Source: Haloarcula halophila
Lineage (GTDB): Archaea; Halobacteriota; Halobacteria; Halobacteriales; Haloarculaceae
Direction of reading: 5' to 3'
Assembly: GCF_029278565.1 (NCBI RefSeq)
Contig: NZ_CP119559.1
Coordinates: forward strand, 620,001 to 684,000
DNA: 64,000 nt
Shown: positions 8,658 through 17,150 of the stretch, in pieces
Layout of the letters: each line of letters starts with the position of its first letter
How positions within the stretch are numbered: position 1 is the first letter of the stretch
Position numbers and translations under genes: made by a program
Notes under the pieces: model-generated
Databases searched by the model: none
Seen by the model: only the letters and a program-made list of their open reading frames with translations
What the model was told of the DNA's origin: nothing

Positions 8658-10049
8658 ATGTCTCGTGACAGCAGTCGACGAACGTTTCTGAAGCGAACCG
8701 GCGCGCTCAGTTCCCTCGGTATCGTGGGGCTGTCGGGTTGTACGACCGAACAGGCCGACGGGGGAAGTGGTGACGGCGGCAGTGATGGCGGCAGCGGTGA
8801 CGGCGGTGACGGCGGCAGCGGGGACGGTGGCGACGGCGGCAGTGGTGACGGTGGTAGCTCCGTCGGTCCCGACGTCCTCATCGTGGTCGGCTACCCACAG
8901 AGCGGCGTCCAACTGTTCAAGGACTACTACTCGGACTACGACGACGACGATGTCGACATCCTCGTCACCGACGGCCTCCAGTCCTCGGATCTGCCGGGCA
9001 ACGTCGGCAACGACATGTCCAACGTGATGGGGACGGCACCGACCTCCTCCGGCCCCGGCCGGGAGACGTTTGCCGACCTGTTCACCTCCGAGTTCGACTA
9101 CGACGAGCCCGGCGTGTTCACCTCCCAGGCCTACGACGCCAGCGCGGTCCAGATCCTCGCGAACGTCATGGCCGGCGAGAACGACGGCGAGGCCATCCGT
9201 GACCACATGCGTGTGGTCGCCAACCCCGGTGGAACGAGCTACGGTCCCTCGGAGCTCCCCGAAGCCGTCGAGGCGGCCGCAGCGGGCGAGAACATCAACT
9301 ACCAGGGTGCCTCCAGCAACGTCAATTTCGACGGAAACGGCGACATCACCTCCGCGCGCTACCAGGTCTTCGGGTTCAACAGCGACGGCTACGAGACCCA
9401 ACAGACCATCGACTTCGGTGCCTCCGGGAGCATCCCGGAGCCCGAGCCCTCGGCGAGTGGCTCCGACAGCGGGCGGACGGTCCGGCTGGGCGTCCTCCAG
9501 CCCGAGACCGGCGACCTCGGTCCGCTCGGTGTCGCGATCCGGGACGCCGCGCTCCTGCCGGCCCGGCAGCTCGAAGGGGAGGTCGACTTCACCTTCGACA
9601 CGCAGGTCGGTGACACCCAGTCACAGGCCCAGGCGGCCATCGACGCGGCGAACTCGCTGGTCAGCGCCGGTTACCCGATGATCACCGGTGCGGCGAGTTC
9701 CGAGTCGACGATCCAGGTCGCCAACAACGTCCTGACGAACAACGGCGTCGTCGCCTGCTCGCCGGCCTCGACTTCGCCGGCGATCACCTCCCTGGAGGAC
9801 GACGACTACCTCTTCCGGACGCCGCCGAGCGACGCGCTCCAGGGCCAGGTGCTCGCCCAAGTCTCCACCGAGGAACTCGGCGCCTCGACGGCCTCGACGC
9901 TGTATCTCAACAACAGCTACGGCCAGGCGCTCCAGGAGAGCTTCGTCTCCGCGTTCGAGGAGGCCGGCGGTTCGATCGTCAGCCAGGTCGGCTTCGAGTC
10001 CCAGCAGTCCTCGTACACCTCGCAACTCAACAGCGCGCTGAGCCAGTAG
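8658..10049 (+). CDS. livK: Branched-chain amino acid-type ABC substrate-binding lipoprotein, circularly permuted
   Basis: A 463-residue secreted receptor with a Tat signal (RRTFLKR at 7-13), lipobox Cys28 and a Gly-Asp-Ser linker (35-68). The type I periplasmic-binding fold is present but out of order. Residues 71-253 (PDVLIVVGYP to TIDF) correspond to the family's C-terminal half. A 19-residue Gly/Ser/Pro linker follows, and then 273-463 (RTVRLGVLQPETG to SYTSQLNSALSQ) correspond to the family's N-terminal half. In normal relatives LNSAL runs directly into PDV. The frame is intact, with its own promoter and T-tract. It faces livHMGF convergently and probably serves that transporter. The ligand class is inferred from the neighbours. 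Confidence 0.85.
   Translation: MSRDSSRRTFLKRTGALSSLGIVGLSGCTTEQADGGSGDGGSDGGSGDGGDGGSGDGGDGGSGDGGSSVGPDVLIVVGYPQSGVQLFKDYYSDYDDDDVDILVTDGLQSSDLPGNVGNDMSNVMGTAPTSSGPGRETFADLFTSEFDYDEPGVFTSQAYDASAVQILANVMAGENDGEAIRDHMRVVANPGGTSYGPSELPEAVEAAAAGENINYQGASSNVNFDGNGDITSARYQVFGFNSDGYETQQTIDFGASGSIPEPEPSASGSDSGRTVRLGVLQPETGDLGPLGVAIRDAALLPARQLEGEVDFTFDTQVGDTQSQAQAAIDAANSLVSAGYPMITGAASSESTIQVANNVLTNNGVVACSPASTSPAITSLEDDDYLFRTPPSDALQGQVLAQVSTEELGASTASTLYLNNSYGQALQESFVSAFEEAGGSIVSQVGFESQQSSYTSQLNSALSQ
8761..8862 (+). repeat. Gly-Asp-Ser linker micro-repeat
   Basis: Imperfect tandem copies of a ggcggcagtggtgac-like unit encode the flexible tether after the lipobox Cys. Such low-complexity coding repeats are common in haloarchaeal lipoproteins and are possible recombination points. 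Here the repeat ends right at the permutation junction. Confidence 0.75.
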
Positions 10050-10064
10050 CTCCGCACGCAGCCG

Positions 10065-10071
10065 TTTTTTT
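10065..10071 (+). terminator. T-tract terminator of the permuted LivK-type gene
   Basis: Seven consecutive T residues 16 bases after the stop codon, following GC-rich sequence, match an archaeal intrinsic terminator. It lies in the short gap before the convergent livF stop. Confidence 0.6.
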
Positions 10072-10081
10072 GCTCCGCCGA

Positions 10082-10837
10082 TCAGCCACCGAGGAACTCC
10101 CGGCGGACCTGCTCGTCGGAGAGTAACGTCTCGCCGGTGTCCTGATACCGGTTCTCTCCCTGCACGAGGACGTACCCCCGGTCACAGCGGCGCAGCGCCT
10201 CCTTCGCGTTCTGCTCGACCATCAGCACCGCCGTCCCGTCGGCGTTGATCTCGTCGATGCGGTCGAACATCTCCTCGACGAGGTCGGGTGCCAGTCCGGC
10301 CGACGGCTCGTCCAACAGGAGCAGATCGGGGTCGAGCATCAGCGCCCGCCCCATCGCGAGCATCTGTCGCTGGCCGCCCGAGAGCGTCCCCGCCTTCTTC
10401 CCCGATCGCTCCCGGAGGATCGGGAACCGGTCGTAGACGGCCTGGATGCGGTCCTCGGGGACCGAGTCGAGGATGTACGCGCCCATCTCCAGGTTCTCGC
10501 GGATCGAGAGGGTCTCGAAGACGTTGTCGCTCTGTGGAACGTAGCCGATCCCCTCGTGGATGATCTGGTCGGGCCGGAGCTGTTCGATGTTGAGCCCGTC
10601 GAAGACGACCTGTCCCCCCATGTAGGTCGTGAGCCCGAACACCGACTTCATCACCGTCGACTTGCCAGCGCCGTTGGGGCCGACGATGACGACGTACTCG
10701 TCGTCGGCGACGTCCATGTCCACGTCCGAGAGGACCTGGAGGTCGCCGTAGCCGGCGTCGAGATCACGGACCGAGAGCAGGCTCTCGGCCGGGTCGGGGA
10801 GCTCGACCGCCGCCGAGCGCTGTGCGGTCGGGCTCAT
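10082..10837 (-). CDS. livF: Branched-chain amino acid ABC transporter ATPase LivF
   Basis: A 251-residue cytoplasmic ATPase of the HAAT importer family. It shows Walker A GPNGAGKST, a Q-loop region at GYVPQSDNVF, ABC signature LSGGQRQML, Walker B LLLLDEPSAGLAP and an H-loop-like VEQNAKEAL; the LivF class normally has Gln or Glu-Gln at this switch. It is the last gene of livHMGF, and its ATG overlaps the livG stop by 4 bases (ATGA), implying translational coupling. The operon ends 32 bases from the convergent receptor gene. Confidence 0.95.
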   Translation of the reverse strand: MSPTAQRSAAVELPDPAESLLSVRDLDAGYGDLQVLSDVDMDVADDEYVVIVGPNGAGKSTVMKSVFGLTTYMGGQVVFDGLNIEQLRPDQIIHEGIGYVPQSDNVFETLSIRENLEMGAYILDSVPEDRIQAVYDRFPILRERSGKKAGTLSGGQRQMLAMGRALMLDPDLLLLDEPSAGLAPDLVEEMFDRIDEINADGTAVLMVEQNAKEALRRCDRGYVLVQGENRYQDTGETLLSDEQVRREFLGG

Positions 10838-11673
10838 ACGTCACCCCCCAGGTAGGCATCGAGAACACGGTCGTCGTTGCGGATCGTCTCGGCGTCGCCC
10901 TCGGCCAGTACGCTCCCCTGGTGCATGACGATGATGTGTTCACAGTGGTTCATGATGACGTCCATGTCGTGTTCGACCAGCAGGAAGGTCAGCCCGTCCT
11001 CACGGAGGTCGTGGATGCGTTCGAGCAGTTTCTCCTCCAGCGTCGGGTTGACGCCGGCCAGCGGTTCGTCCAGCAGGACCATGTCGGGTTCGGTCATCAG
11101 CACGCGGGCCATCTCTAGCAGTTTCCGCTGGCCGCCCGAGAGGTTCCCGGCGTTCTCGTGGGCGAGGTGGTCGATCTCGAAGAACTCCAGGGTCTCCCAG
11201 GCCCGTTCGACGACCTCGGTCTCGTCGCGTCTGACCCCGTCACGAAGTCCCGGCACCACTGCCCGTAGCGCGGACTCGCCGGCCTGATCGGGCGGGGCGA
11301 GCATGACGTTCTCCAGGACGGTCATCTCGGAGAGTTCGCGGGCGATCTGGAAGGTCCGGACGAGGCCGCGCTGGGCGATGGCGTACGGCGGGAGGCCCGT
11401 GATGTCCTGGCCGTCGAACCGGACCGTGCCGTCGGTCGGCGCGTGTGCGCCGGTGATACAGTTGAACGTCGTCGACTTGCCGGCACCGTTAGGCCCGATG
11501 AGACCGGTCAGTGCGCCCGGCCCGACGGCGAAACTGGCGCCGTCGACGGCGGTCACCCCGCCGAACTCCTTGCGCAGTCCGTCGACCTCCAGCAGCGGCG
11601 CGTCGATCGCCGCACTCTCGACCGCCGGCCCCTCCTCGGTATCGGTCTCGGCGTCGGGGACGGTCTCACTCAT
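10834..11673 (-). CDS. livG: Branched-chain amino acid ABC transporter ATPase LivG
   Basis: Second ATPase of the importer. From the ATG at 11673 it starts with an acidic N-terminal extension of about 25 residues, then LLEVDGLRKEFGGVTAVD, Walker A GPNGAGKST, signature LSGGQRKLL, Walker B MVLLDEPLAGVNP and switch VEHDMDVIM. The C-terminal LGG motif is typical of LivG. The start at 11673 overlaps the livM stop by 8 bases (ATGAGTGA). The longer in-frame start at 11745 lies deep inside livM and is rejected. Confidence 0.95.
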   Translation of the reverse strand: MSETVPDAETDTEEGPAVESAAIDAPLLEVDGLRKEFGGVTAVDGASFAVGPGALTGLIGPNGAGKSTTFNCITGAHAPTDGTVRFDGQDITGLPPYAIAQRGLVRTFQIARELSEMTVLENVMLAPPDQAGESALRAVVPGLRDGVRRDETEVVERAWETLEFFEIDHLAHENAGNLSGGQRKLLEMARVLMTEPDMVLLDEPLAGVNPTLEEKLLERIHDLREDGLTFLLVEHDMDVIMNHCEHIIVMHQGSVLAEGDAETIRNDDRVLDAYLGGDV

Positions 11674-12937
11674 CGGTCTCACCTCCCTCGGGTCGGTCCA
11701 GCGGGACGCTGCTTGCCGGTTCGGTTCGGTGGCCCAGCAACCCATCGGGTTGGCGCTGGATGATGAGGATCAAGACGACGCCGATGAGGACGAACCGCAG
11801 CGTCGAGATGTTGGCCGCCGTATAGGCGACCAGCGGGACCGGGTCGAGCGACGACAACGCCGCGACCGCTTCGACGATGTTACCCGGCGTCCCGCTGCCG
11901 GCCACGGGCGCGTACTCGCCGAGACGTGCCGGCACGTAGAACAGCAGGGCGGAGAAGGTCGCCGCACCGAGAATACTCCCCGTGTTCGATCCCGAGCCGC
12001 CGATGATGAGCGCGGCGAAGACGTAGAACGTGATCGCCGGCCGGAACTGCTGTGGGCTGATGTAGCCGGCCTGCCCGCGGAACAGGGCACCGGCCAGCCC
12101 CATCAGCGCACAGCCGATCATGAACGCCTTGATCTTGAACAGCCGGGTGTCCTTACCCAGCGACTGGGTGACCGTCTCGTCTTCCCGGATCGCCTTCAGG
12201 ACGCGGCCGAACGGCGAGTTCGCCACGCGGGTGAGCAGCCAGTAGGACCCGCCGACCACCGCGAGCAGGACCAGCCCGTACGCGATGTTGGCCACGTTCG
12301 GGCCGGAGACTCCCACGCCCTCGGCCGCAGCGACCAGGGGCTGGCCCGGTCCGTTGATCACTCCGGAGACGACACCACTCGGAGAGGCAAAGGAGATGCC
12401 GGTCCCACCGCCGGTCCCGAAGCGGGCACCGAACAGCTGGATCTCGGCGATCCCGCCCCAGTTGACGAACAGCCGGATGATCTCCGAGAGCGCGACCGTG
12501 ACGATAGCGAGGTAGTCGGCCTTGAGCCGCAGTGCCGGCAACGCGGCGACCGCGCCGACGACGGCGGCCATCACCATCCCACCCAGCAGTCCGACCCACA
12601 GCGGGAGGCCGAACCCGGGAACCCCGCCGGCACCGGGGTCAACCGGTGCGGTCAGGATCGCCGTGGTGTAGGCACCGACTGCCATGAACCCGGCGACGCC
12701 GATGTTGAACAGCCCGGTGTACCCCCACTGGAGGTTCAGCGCCAACACGAGGATCGCGTAGGCCGCGACGAGGATGGTGACGCTGCCGATGAAGCCGGCC
12801 GCGAGGTTCGGCCACTGCTGGCCGCCCACGAGGAACGCGAGGGCGGTCAACAGCAGCCAGATCCCGGCCAGGAAGCCGACGACCAGCACCGCATCGGGCA
12901 GGCCGTCCATGCGTGCCCGGACGCCAGCAGTGCTCAT
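11666..12937 (-). CDS. livM: Branched-chain amino acid ABC transporter permease LivM
   Basis: A 423-residue integral membrane permease with roughly ten hydrophobic segments. LivM hallmarks are visible: LQWGYTGLFNIGVAGFMAVGAYT, LPALRLKADYLAIVTVALSEI and the cytoplasmic EAA-like loop GRVLKAIREDETVTQSLGKD that contacts the ATPases. It overlaps livH by 4 bases upstream and livG by 8 downstream. It forms the channel with LivH. Confidence 0.95.
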   Translation of the reverse strand: MSTAGVRARMDGLPDAVLVVGFLAGIWLLLTALAFLVGGQQWPNLAAGFIGSVTILVAAYAILVLALNLQWGYTGLFNIGVAGFMAVGAYTTAILTAPVDPGAGGVPGFGLPLWVGLLGGMVMAAVVGAVAALPALRLKADYLAIVTVALSEIIRLFVNWGGIAEIQLFGARFGTGGGTGISFASPSGVVSGVINGPGQPLVAAAEGVGVSGPNVANIAYGLVLLAVVGGSYWLLTRVANSPFGRVLKAIREDETVTQSLGKDTRLFKIKAFMIGCALMGLAGALFRGQAGYISPQQFRPAITFYVFAALIIGGSGSNTGSILGAATFSALLFYVPARLGEYAPVAGSGTPGNIVEAVAALSSLDPVPLVAYTAANISTLRFVLIGVVLILIIQRQPDGLLGHRTEPASSVPLDRPEGGETDE

Positions 12938-14061
12938 GCAGTCGTCACCCCCGAGAAGATCCCGGACGGCCGCAACAGGAGCACGACGATGAGCACGAAG
13001 AACGCGGAGGCCTTCGTCAGTCCCGAGGGAAGCCAGATCAGCGCCATGCTGTCGACCAGGCCGATGACGACGCCCCCGGCCATCGCCCCGTAGATCGAAC
13101 CGATCCCCCCGAGGATGACCGCCGAGAAGATGAGCAACAGGAGGAGCCAGCCGAAGTTGAAGGAGATGGTCCCGCTCTCCAGGACCAGGAGATAGCCGCT
13201 CATCCCCGCGAGTCCGCCGCCAAGGATCCAGGTCAGGCGAACGACTCGCTCGGTCGGGATACCCGTCACGCGAGCCAGATCCTCGTTGTCGGCCATCGCA
13301 CGCATGGCCTTCCCCAGTTTGGTCCGCTGGAGCAAGACGTGGACGCCCAGCATCGCGACGACCGAGACCACCAGCAGCGTCAGTTCGTTGTCCGTGATCG
13401 TGACGGTCCCGCTGGGAAGCGCCAACAGCGTGACCTGGAGGCCACTGGTCGCGACACCGCTGGTCTGTGTCCCGAAGACGAACGCGATCCCGTACCGGAG
13501 CGCGAGCGCGACCCCGATCGACGCGATCAGCAGGGAGATGCTCCCCGAATCACGCATCGGTCGGTAGGTCAACCGATCGAGGAGCAAGACGAGTACGATC
13601 GAGCCAACGCTGGCCACGACGAGACCGGCCAAGACCGGAAGGAGCGTCGTGACGGCACTCAGTTGCTCCCCGGAGTTAAACAGGAACAGTTGATCGAGCG
13701 ACGCGCCCGTCCCGACGCCGGCGAGGATATAGGCGACGACCCAGCCGAAAAATGCGCCGGCGGTGACGGTATCCCCGTGTGCGAAGTTCGCGAAGTCGAG
13801 GATACTGTACGTCATCGAGAGACCGATTCCGGCCAACCCGACGGCCAGCCCGACCAGGATTCCGTCTAACACCATCGTCCCCAGCGAGGGGATAGTGAGC
13901 GATCCACCGATCAGTTTGATTCCCCCGAAATAGAGGTTCGTCCCACTCAGTTTCACGAGGAGGTCGAGCAAGAGGTACCCGATGACGGCGCCGACGGCGA
14001 TTCCACCGGGTCGCTCGACGACAAGGCGTCCTCGTTCTCTGACCGACTCTGCGATAGCCAT
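12934..14061 (-). CDS. livH: Branched-chain amino acid ABC transporter permease LivH
   Basis: A 375-residue permease and first gene of the operon. Family marks are LSMTYSILDFANFAHGD near residue 85, the TYRPMRDSGSISLLIASIGVALALR segment and the cytoplasmic loop LGKAMRAMADNEDLARVTGI. The N-terminus carries about 20 extra hydrophilic residues before the first helix, as usual in haloarchaeal LivH. The ATG at 14061 is supported by a TATA element 30 bases upstream. Confidence 0.94.
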   Translation of the reverse strand: MAIAESVRERGRLVVERPGGIAVGAVIGYLLLDLLVKLSGTNLYFGGIKLIGGSLTIPSLGTMVLDGILVGLAVGLAGIGLSMTYSILDFANFAHGDTVTAGAFFGWVVAYILAGVGTGASLDQLFLFNSGEQLSAVTTLLPVLAGLVVASVGSIVLVLLLDRLTYRPMRDSGSISLLIASIGVALALRYGIAFVFGTQTSGVATSGLQVTLLALPSGTVTITDNELTLLVVSVVAMLGVHVLLQRTKLGKAMRAMADNEDLARVTGIPTERVVRLTWILGGGLAGMSGYLLVLESGTISFNFGWLLLLLIFSAVILGGIGSIYGAMAGGVVIGLVDSMALIWLPSGLTKASAFFVLIVVLLLRPSGIFSGVTTA

Positions 14062-14088
14062 CTGTTGTAGGCCGTTCGGTGGTCGGGC

Positions 14089-14096
14089 CTAAATAA
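14089..14096 (-). promoter_or_regulatory. TATA box of the livHMGF operon
   Basis: On the minus strand ttatttag precedes the livH ATG by about 30 bases, predicting a leaderless or near-leaderless operon transcript. It is the only such element found ahead of the four overlapping genes. Confidence 0.6.
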
Positions 14097-14248
14097 CGCA
14101 CCGGAACAGACGGAGATTTGCGGGGTGAGTGATGCGTTCCCGGCGGGTACGGTGCCGCTGTCTCGGTAGCTCCCGGATATCGAGGGGTGGCTCCCCTGAT
14201 ATCGTCTGACACGCGACAGTTAAGCTACTGGACCGAGAACTGTGTGTT

Positions 14249-15163
14249 ATGTTCGTCGGTCACGCGCTGCTAGCGTTTGCCGTCGTCGTCCTGGTCGCCC
14301 AGCGACTCGGGGTGGCACCACGACGAGCGCTGCAGTTCGGTGCGGTGGCCGGCCTGTTCGCCGCTGTTCCGGACGTCGACATCGTCTACGCACCGATCGG
14401 ACTCCTCTTGCAGTCGGCCGAGACTGTCGGGCCGGACGTGTTCTGGGAGACGGCCAACGTCATCCACCGCGGGCCGACACACTCGCTCGTCATGGGGGCC
14501 GCCCTGGCCGTCACAGCCGTCTGCTGGCGACTGTCGACGTGGCCGGGGCGGCCGGTTGCCGTTGGAATCGCCACGGCGTTGATCGTCGTCGCGACGCTGT
14601 TCAGTGGCCCTGTCGGCGGTATCGTCACGCTCGTGTTCGTCACGAGCGGGATCGCCGTCGCGATAGTCGCCGGGCGTCTGGACATCGAGCCGTTGACCCT
14701 CCTGCCGCTGGCACTCGTCGGCTTGCTCTCACACCCCTTCGGTGACCTGTTTACCGGGTCGCCGCCACCGTTACTGTTCCCGTTCGACGGACAGTTGATC
14801 ACCGACCTGGTAGTGCTGCATCCCGACCCGACGATGCACCTCCTCGGAGCGTTCGCCATCGAACTGGGGACGGTGTGGCTGGCGGTGTACGCCTACGTCC
14901 ACAGCCAGGGCCAGTCGCTCACGCGGCTCGTCCACCCCCGTGCCTCGCTGGGAGTCGGGTACGCGGCCGCCGCGCTCGTCATCCCGGCACCGACGCTGGA
15001 ACAGTCGGCCCACTTCGTGTTCAGCGTCCTCGCGCTGGGCGCCGTCGCGACGCCGGTCAGACCGTTCAGTCGGGATGTCGACTGGCTCTCGACGCTCGTA
15101 ACCGGACTCACTGCCGTGACGATCGCGGCGCTCGCGTACGCCCTCGCGCTAGGTGCGCTCTGA
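14249..15163 (+). CDS. YdjM/DUF457-type membrane-bound metal-dependent hydrolase
   Basis: A 304-residue multi-pass membrane protein. Conserved polar residues typical of the YdjM family (PF04307) are present: Gly-His at 4-5, AAVPDVDIVY near residue 40, HRGPTHS near 74 and LLSHPFGDLFT near 155. The His/Asp set implies a metal-binding active site within the membrane, similar to phospholipase-C-like folds. The substrate is unknown. It precedes two further membrane proteins on the same strand by a 49-base gap, so a shared transcript is possible. Confidence 0.78.
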   Translation: MFVGHALLAFAVVVLVAQRLGVAPRRALQFGAVAGLFAAVPDVDIVYAPIGLLLQSAETVGPDVFWETANVIHRGPTHSLVMGAALAVTAVCWRLSTWPGRPVAVGIATALIVVATLFSGPVGGIVTLVFVTSGIAVAIVAGRLDIEPLTLLPLALVGLLSHPFGDLFTGSPPPLLFPFDGQLITDLVVLHPDPTMHLLGAFAIELGTVWLAVYAYVHSQGQSLTRLVHPRASLGVGYAAAALVIPAPTLEQSAHFVFSVLALGAVATPVRPFSRDVDWLSTLVTGLTAVTIAALAYALALGAL

Positions 15164-15212
15164 GGATTCCCGTTTGCGATAGACCTTTCCTCGTCCGACC
15201 GCACCCCCTGGT

Positions 15213-15833
15213 ATGAACCGCGACGTCCGTCGGTTGCTCCGGGACCAGCGAACCAACGCCCTCGCGGCCTGGAGCGTCGTCGTCGTCGTCGCCGCTGTGG
15301 TGGTGACGAGTCTCCTCAGCGGTGATCTCCTGTGGGCAGGGTTCGCGGCAGGGCTCGTCGCTATCGCCGTGTTGCCGCCCGTTTTGTTACGCCACCGGAA
15401 CGCGATGCTCCCCTGGGAGGTGCTCCTGCTCGCCGCGCTCCCGGTCGTCGGCCGGGTGTTCGCCACCGTACAGATGACCGGTAACCTCGCGAAGTACCTC
15501 TCCGTGGCGGCGGTCGCACTCATCGTCGCCGTCGAACTCCACGTGTTCACGCCGGTCCGTATGACACCCCGGTTCGCCGCCGCGTTCGTCGTCGTCACCA
15601 CCATGGCCACGGCGGGCATCTGGGCGGTCGTCCGGTGGGGTGCGGACCTGCTGCTGGGGACGACGTTCCTGCTCGATCCCGCGCTCTCCGAACACGCCAT
15701 CGAAGAGGCGCTGATGTGGGAGTTCGTCGCCTCGACGGCCGCGGGCGTCGGCGCCGGACTGGTCTTCGCAGTCTACGTCAGTCGACAGGTCGGCCTGAAC
15801 CGCGTCCCGGAAGACGTGAGGGTCGAACAATGA
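15213..15833 (+). CDS. Haloarchaeal integral membrane protein
   Basis: A 206-residue protein with about six hydrophobic segments and a short basic N-terminus (MNRDVRRLLRDQ). I do not recognise a catalytic motif. Conserved-looking acidic residues occur near AIEEALMWEF. Its stop overlaps the next ATG by 4 bases (ATGA), and the next product also has a membrane-embedded Glu-containing WEVIEF helix. The two proteins probably form a pair or complex. No function is assigned. Confidence 0.7.
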   Translation: MNRDVRRLLRDQRTNALAAWSVVVVVAAVVVTSLLSGDLLWAGFAAGLVAIAVLPPVLLRHRNAMLPWEVLLLAALPVVGRVFATVQMTGNLAKYLSVAAVALIVAVELHVFTPVRMTPRFAAAFVVVTTMATAGIWAVVRWGADLLLGTTFLLDPALSEHAIEEALMWEFVASTAAGVGAGLVFAVYVSRQVGLNRVPEDVRVEQ

Positions 15834-16501
15834 GACTACGCGACCGTATCGGGATCAGCGAGCGGTGGCAGAAACGGATCTCGCGAGGGATGATATTCGC
15901 GATGATCGGCCTGTTCGCCATCGGAATCGAGCGGGGGAGTACCGGAATCATCGTCAACACGGGCATCGGCCTGCTGGTCGCACAACTCCCGTCGGTGCTG
16001 GAACGGGACTACAACATCACGCTCGACCCCGCGTTGACGCTGTGGATCTCCGCTGCCGTGTTCCTTCACGCCGTCGGAGTCGTCGGGCTCCCGGGGGCTG
16101 AGCAGAACTTCTACGTCACGGTCCCGGGGTGGGACCATGTCACACACACGCTCTCGTCGTCGGTGGTCGCCGCCGTCGGCTACACGACCGTCAGGGCGCT
16201 CGAAGAACACTCCCCGGACCTCGTTCTCCCGCCGCGCTTTACCTTCGTGTTCATCCTGCTGTTCGTGATGGCCTTCGGCGTGTTGTGGGAAGTCATCGAG
16301 TTCTCGCTCGGGTTGTTGGCGACGACGCTGGGCAGCGGTAACATCCTCACCCAGTTCGGGCTCGAAGACACGATGCTCGATCTCGTGTTCGACACCATCG
16401 GCGCCATCGTCGTCGCCACGTGGGGCACAGCCCACCTCACCGATGTCGTCGGACACGTGGAGGGGTGGCTCGACCGGAAGGCCCGACAGGAGGACTCCTG
16501 A
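15830..16501 (+). CDS. Haloarchaeal integral membrane protein, coupled to the preceding gene
   Basis: A 223-residue membrane protein with about five to six hydrophobic segments. The segment pattern [12 protein letters not shown]...GVLWEVIEF...[13 protein letters not shown] matches a widespread family of small membrane proteins with conserved His, Trp-Glu and Asp residues (DUF2238-like); I assign this cautiously. These residues suggest a metal or proton site. The start ATG overlaps the previous stop (ATGA), so translation is likely coupled. The function is unknown. Confidence 0.68.
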   Translation: MRLRDRIGISERWQKRISRGMIFAMIGLFAIGIERGSTGIIVNTGIGLLVAQLPSVLERDYNITLDPALTLWISAAVFLHAVGVVGLPGAEQNFYVTVPGWDHVTHTLSSSVVAAVGYTTVRALEEHSPDLVLPPRFTFVFILLFVMAFGVLWEVIEFSLGLLATTLGSGNILTQFGLEDTMLDLVFDTIGAIVVATWGTAHLTDVVGHVEGWLDRKARQEDS

Positions 16502-16527
16502 ACCGCGTCCACCCAAACCGCCCCAGT

Positions 16528-16536
16528 AGTTTTATC
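16528..16536 (+). promoter_or_regulatory. TATA box of the dodecin gene
   Basis: agttttatc is about 30 bases before the ATG at 16564. It fixes that ATG, rather than upstream in-frame codons, as the start of a leaderless message. Confidence 0.6.
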
Positions 16537-16563
16537 CCCTACCGTGTGGCATGGTACCATGCC

Positions 16564-16764
16564 ATGGTGTTCAAGAAGATCACGCTGATCGGAACCAGTT
16601 CGGAGAGCTTCGACGCCGCCGCGGACGACGCTATCGAGCGCGCAGAACGGACACTCGACAATCTCAAATGGGTCGAAGTCGAGGAGTTGGGCGTCGAGAT
16701 CGGCAGCGTCGACGGGCGAGAGTACCAGGCCGAAGTCGTCGTCGCGTTCGAACTCGAAGAGTAA
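16564..16764 (+). CDS. Dodecin, flavin-storage protein
   Basis: A 66-residue subunit of the hollow dodecameric flavin-binding protein. It begins [16 protein letters not shown] and contains the flavin-sandwiching Trp in [15 protein letters not shown] (about residue 37), then the [11 protein letters not shown] strand. Halobacterium dodecin, whose structure and riboflavin/lumichrome binding are known, shares this layout. Role: buffering free flavins in the cytoplasm. It has its own promoter. Confidence 0.95.
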   Translation: MVFKKITLIGTSSESFDAAADDAIERAERTLDNLKWVEVEELGVEIGSVDGREYQAEVVVAFELEE

Positions 16765-16982
16765 CGTCGTTACTGGGTCTCGGTGTCATCCGGTACTAAC
16801 CCATCGATAGCCCGTCGGGCAGAGCCACTCACCGCTGGCACCGACAGTTTTCGGGTGAATCACCGCTCGTTTCGCAGAATAACAGGGGTCACAGAACTGT
16901 TCACAAGAGCGTTGTCTTCAGAGGTATTGCGACGGGTCGACTGTTCAGTAGACGTGCATATACAGCACCGAGTTAGGAGTCT

Positions 16983-17087
16983 ATGCCCGGGCAATCCCAT
17001 CTGAACAGAGGGACGGGATCGTTGATCTTGCGTCGTTTGGAAAAAGACGATCCGCTGGAAGTTCTTCAACACCGTCTCAAGAAGTGA
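16983..17087 (+). pseudogene. Possible C-terminal gene remnant or 34-residue ORF
   Basis: ATG at 16983 to TGA at 17085-17087. The second half (ILRRLEKDDPLEVLQHRLKK) has helical, charged composition like a real protein C-terminus, but there is no promoter or recognised domain. It sits in the AT-richer segment that also holds the SDR gene. Confidence 0.2.
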
Positions 17088-17106
17088 GCCACGATACCAT
17101 CCCCCG

Positions 17107-17115
17107 TGTATAAAT
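17107..17115 (+). promoter_or_regulatory. TATA box of the SDR gene
   Basis: tgtataaat lies about 40 bases before the ATG at 17151 and is the strongest AT-rich element in the spacer. Confidence 0.5.
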
Positions 17116-17150
17116 GTGTTCCTAACAAACAGATCAACCGAGGTTCAATT

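Larger units (their letters stand above)
16765..17150. other. AT-richer intergenic segment with possible decayed coding sequence
   Basis: 386 bases between dodecin and the SDR gene, compositionally lighter in GC than the surroundings. A short open frame at 16983-17087 would encode a 34-residue peptide ending LEVLQHRLKK. The plus-strand frame around 16890-17000 (LFTRALSSEVLRRVDCSVDVHIQHRVRS) also reads like protein but has no continuation. Together they look like fragments of a decayed gene, perhaps a transposase, but I cannot identify it. The SDR promoter lies at the end. Confidence 0.35.

Noticed and set aside
11674-11745. 24-residue N-terminal extension of LivG
   Set aside because: It lies wholly inside livM coding sequence. 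The ATGAGTGA overlap gives a natural start at 11673.
11303-13093. A 596-codon plus-strand open frame across livG/livM
   Set aside because: It is antisense to livM with well-conserved membrane motifs. The translation is an Asp/Arg/Gln-rich shadow.
16783-17004. 73-codon plus-strand frame as a complete gene
   Set aside because: It has no promoter and no recognisable domain, and it ends abruptly. Only a fragment reads as protein-like, so it is treated as possible debris.
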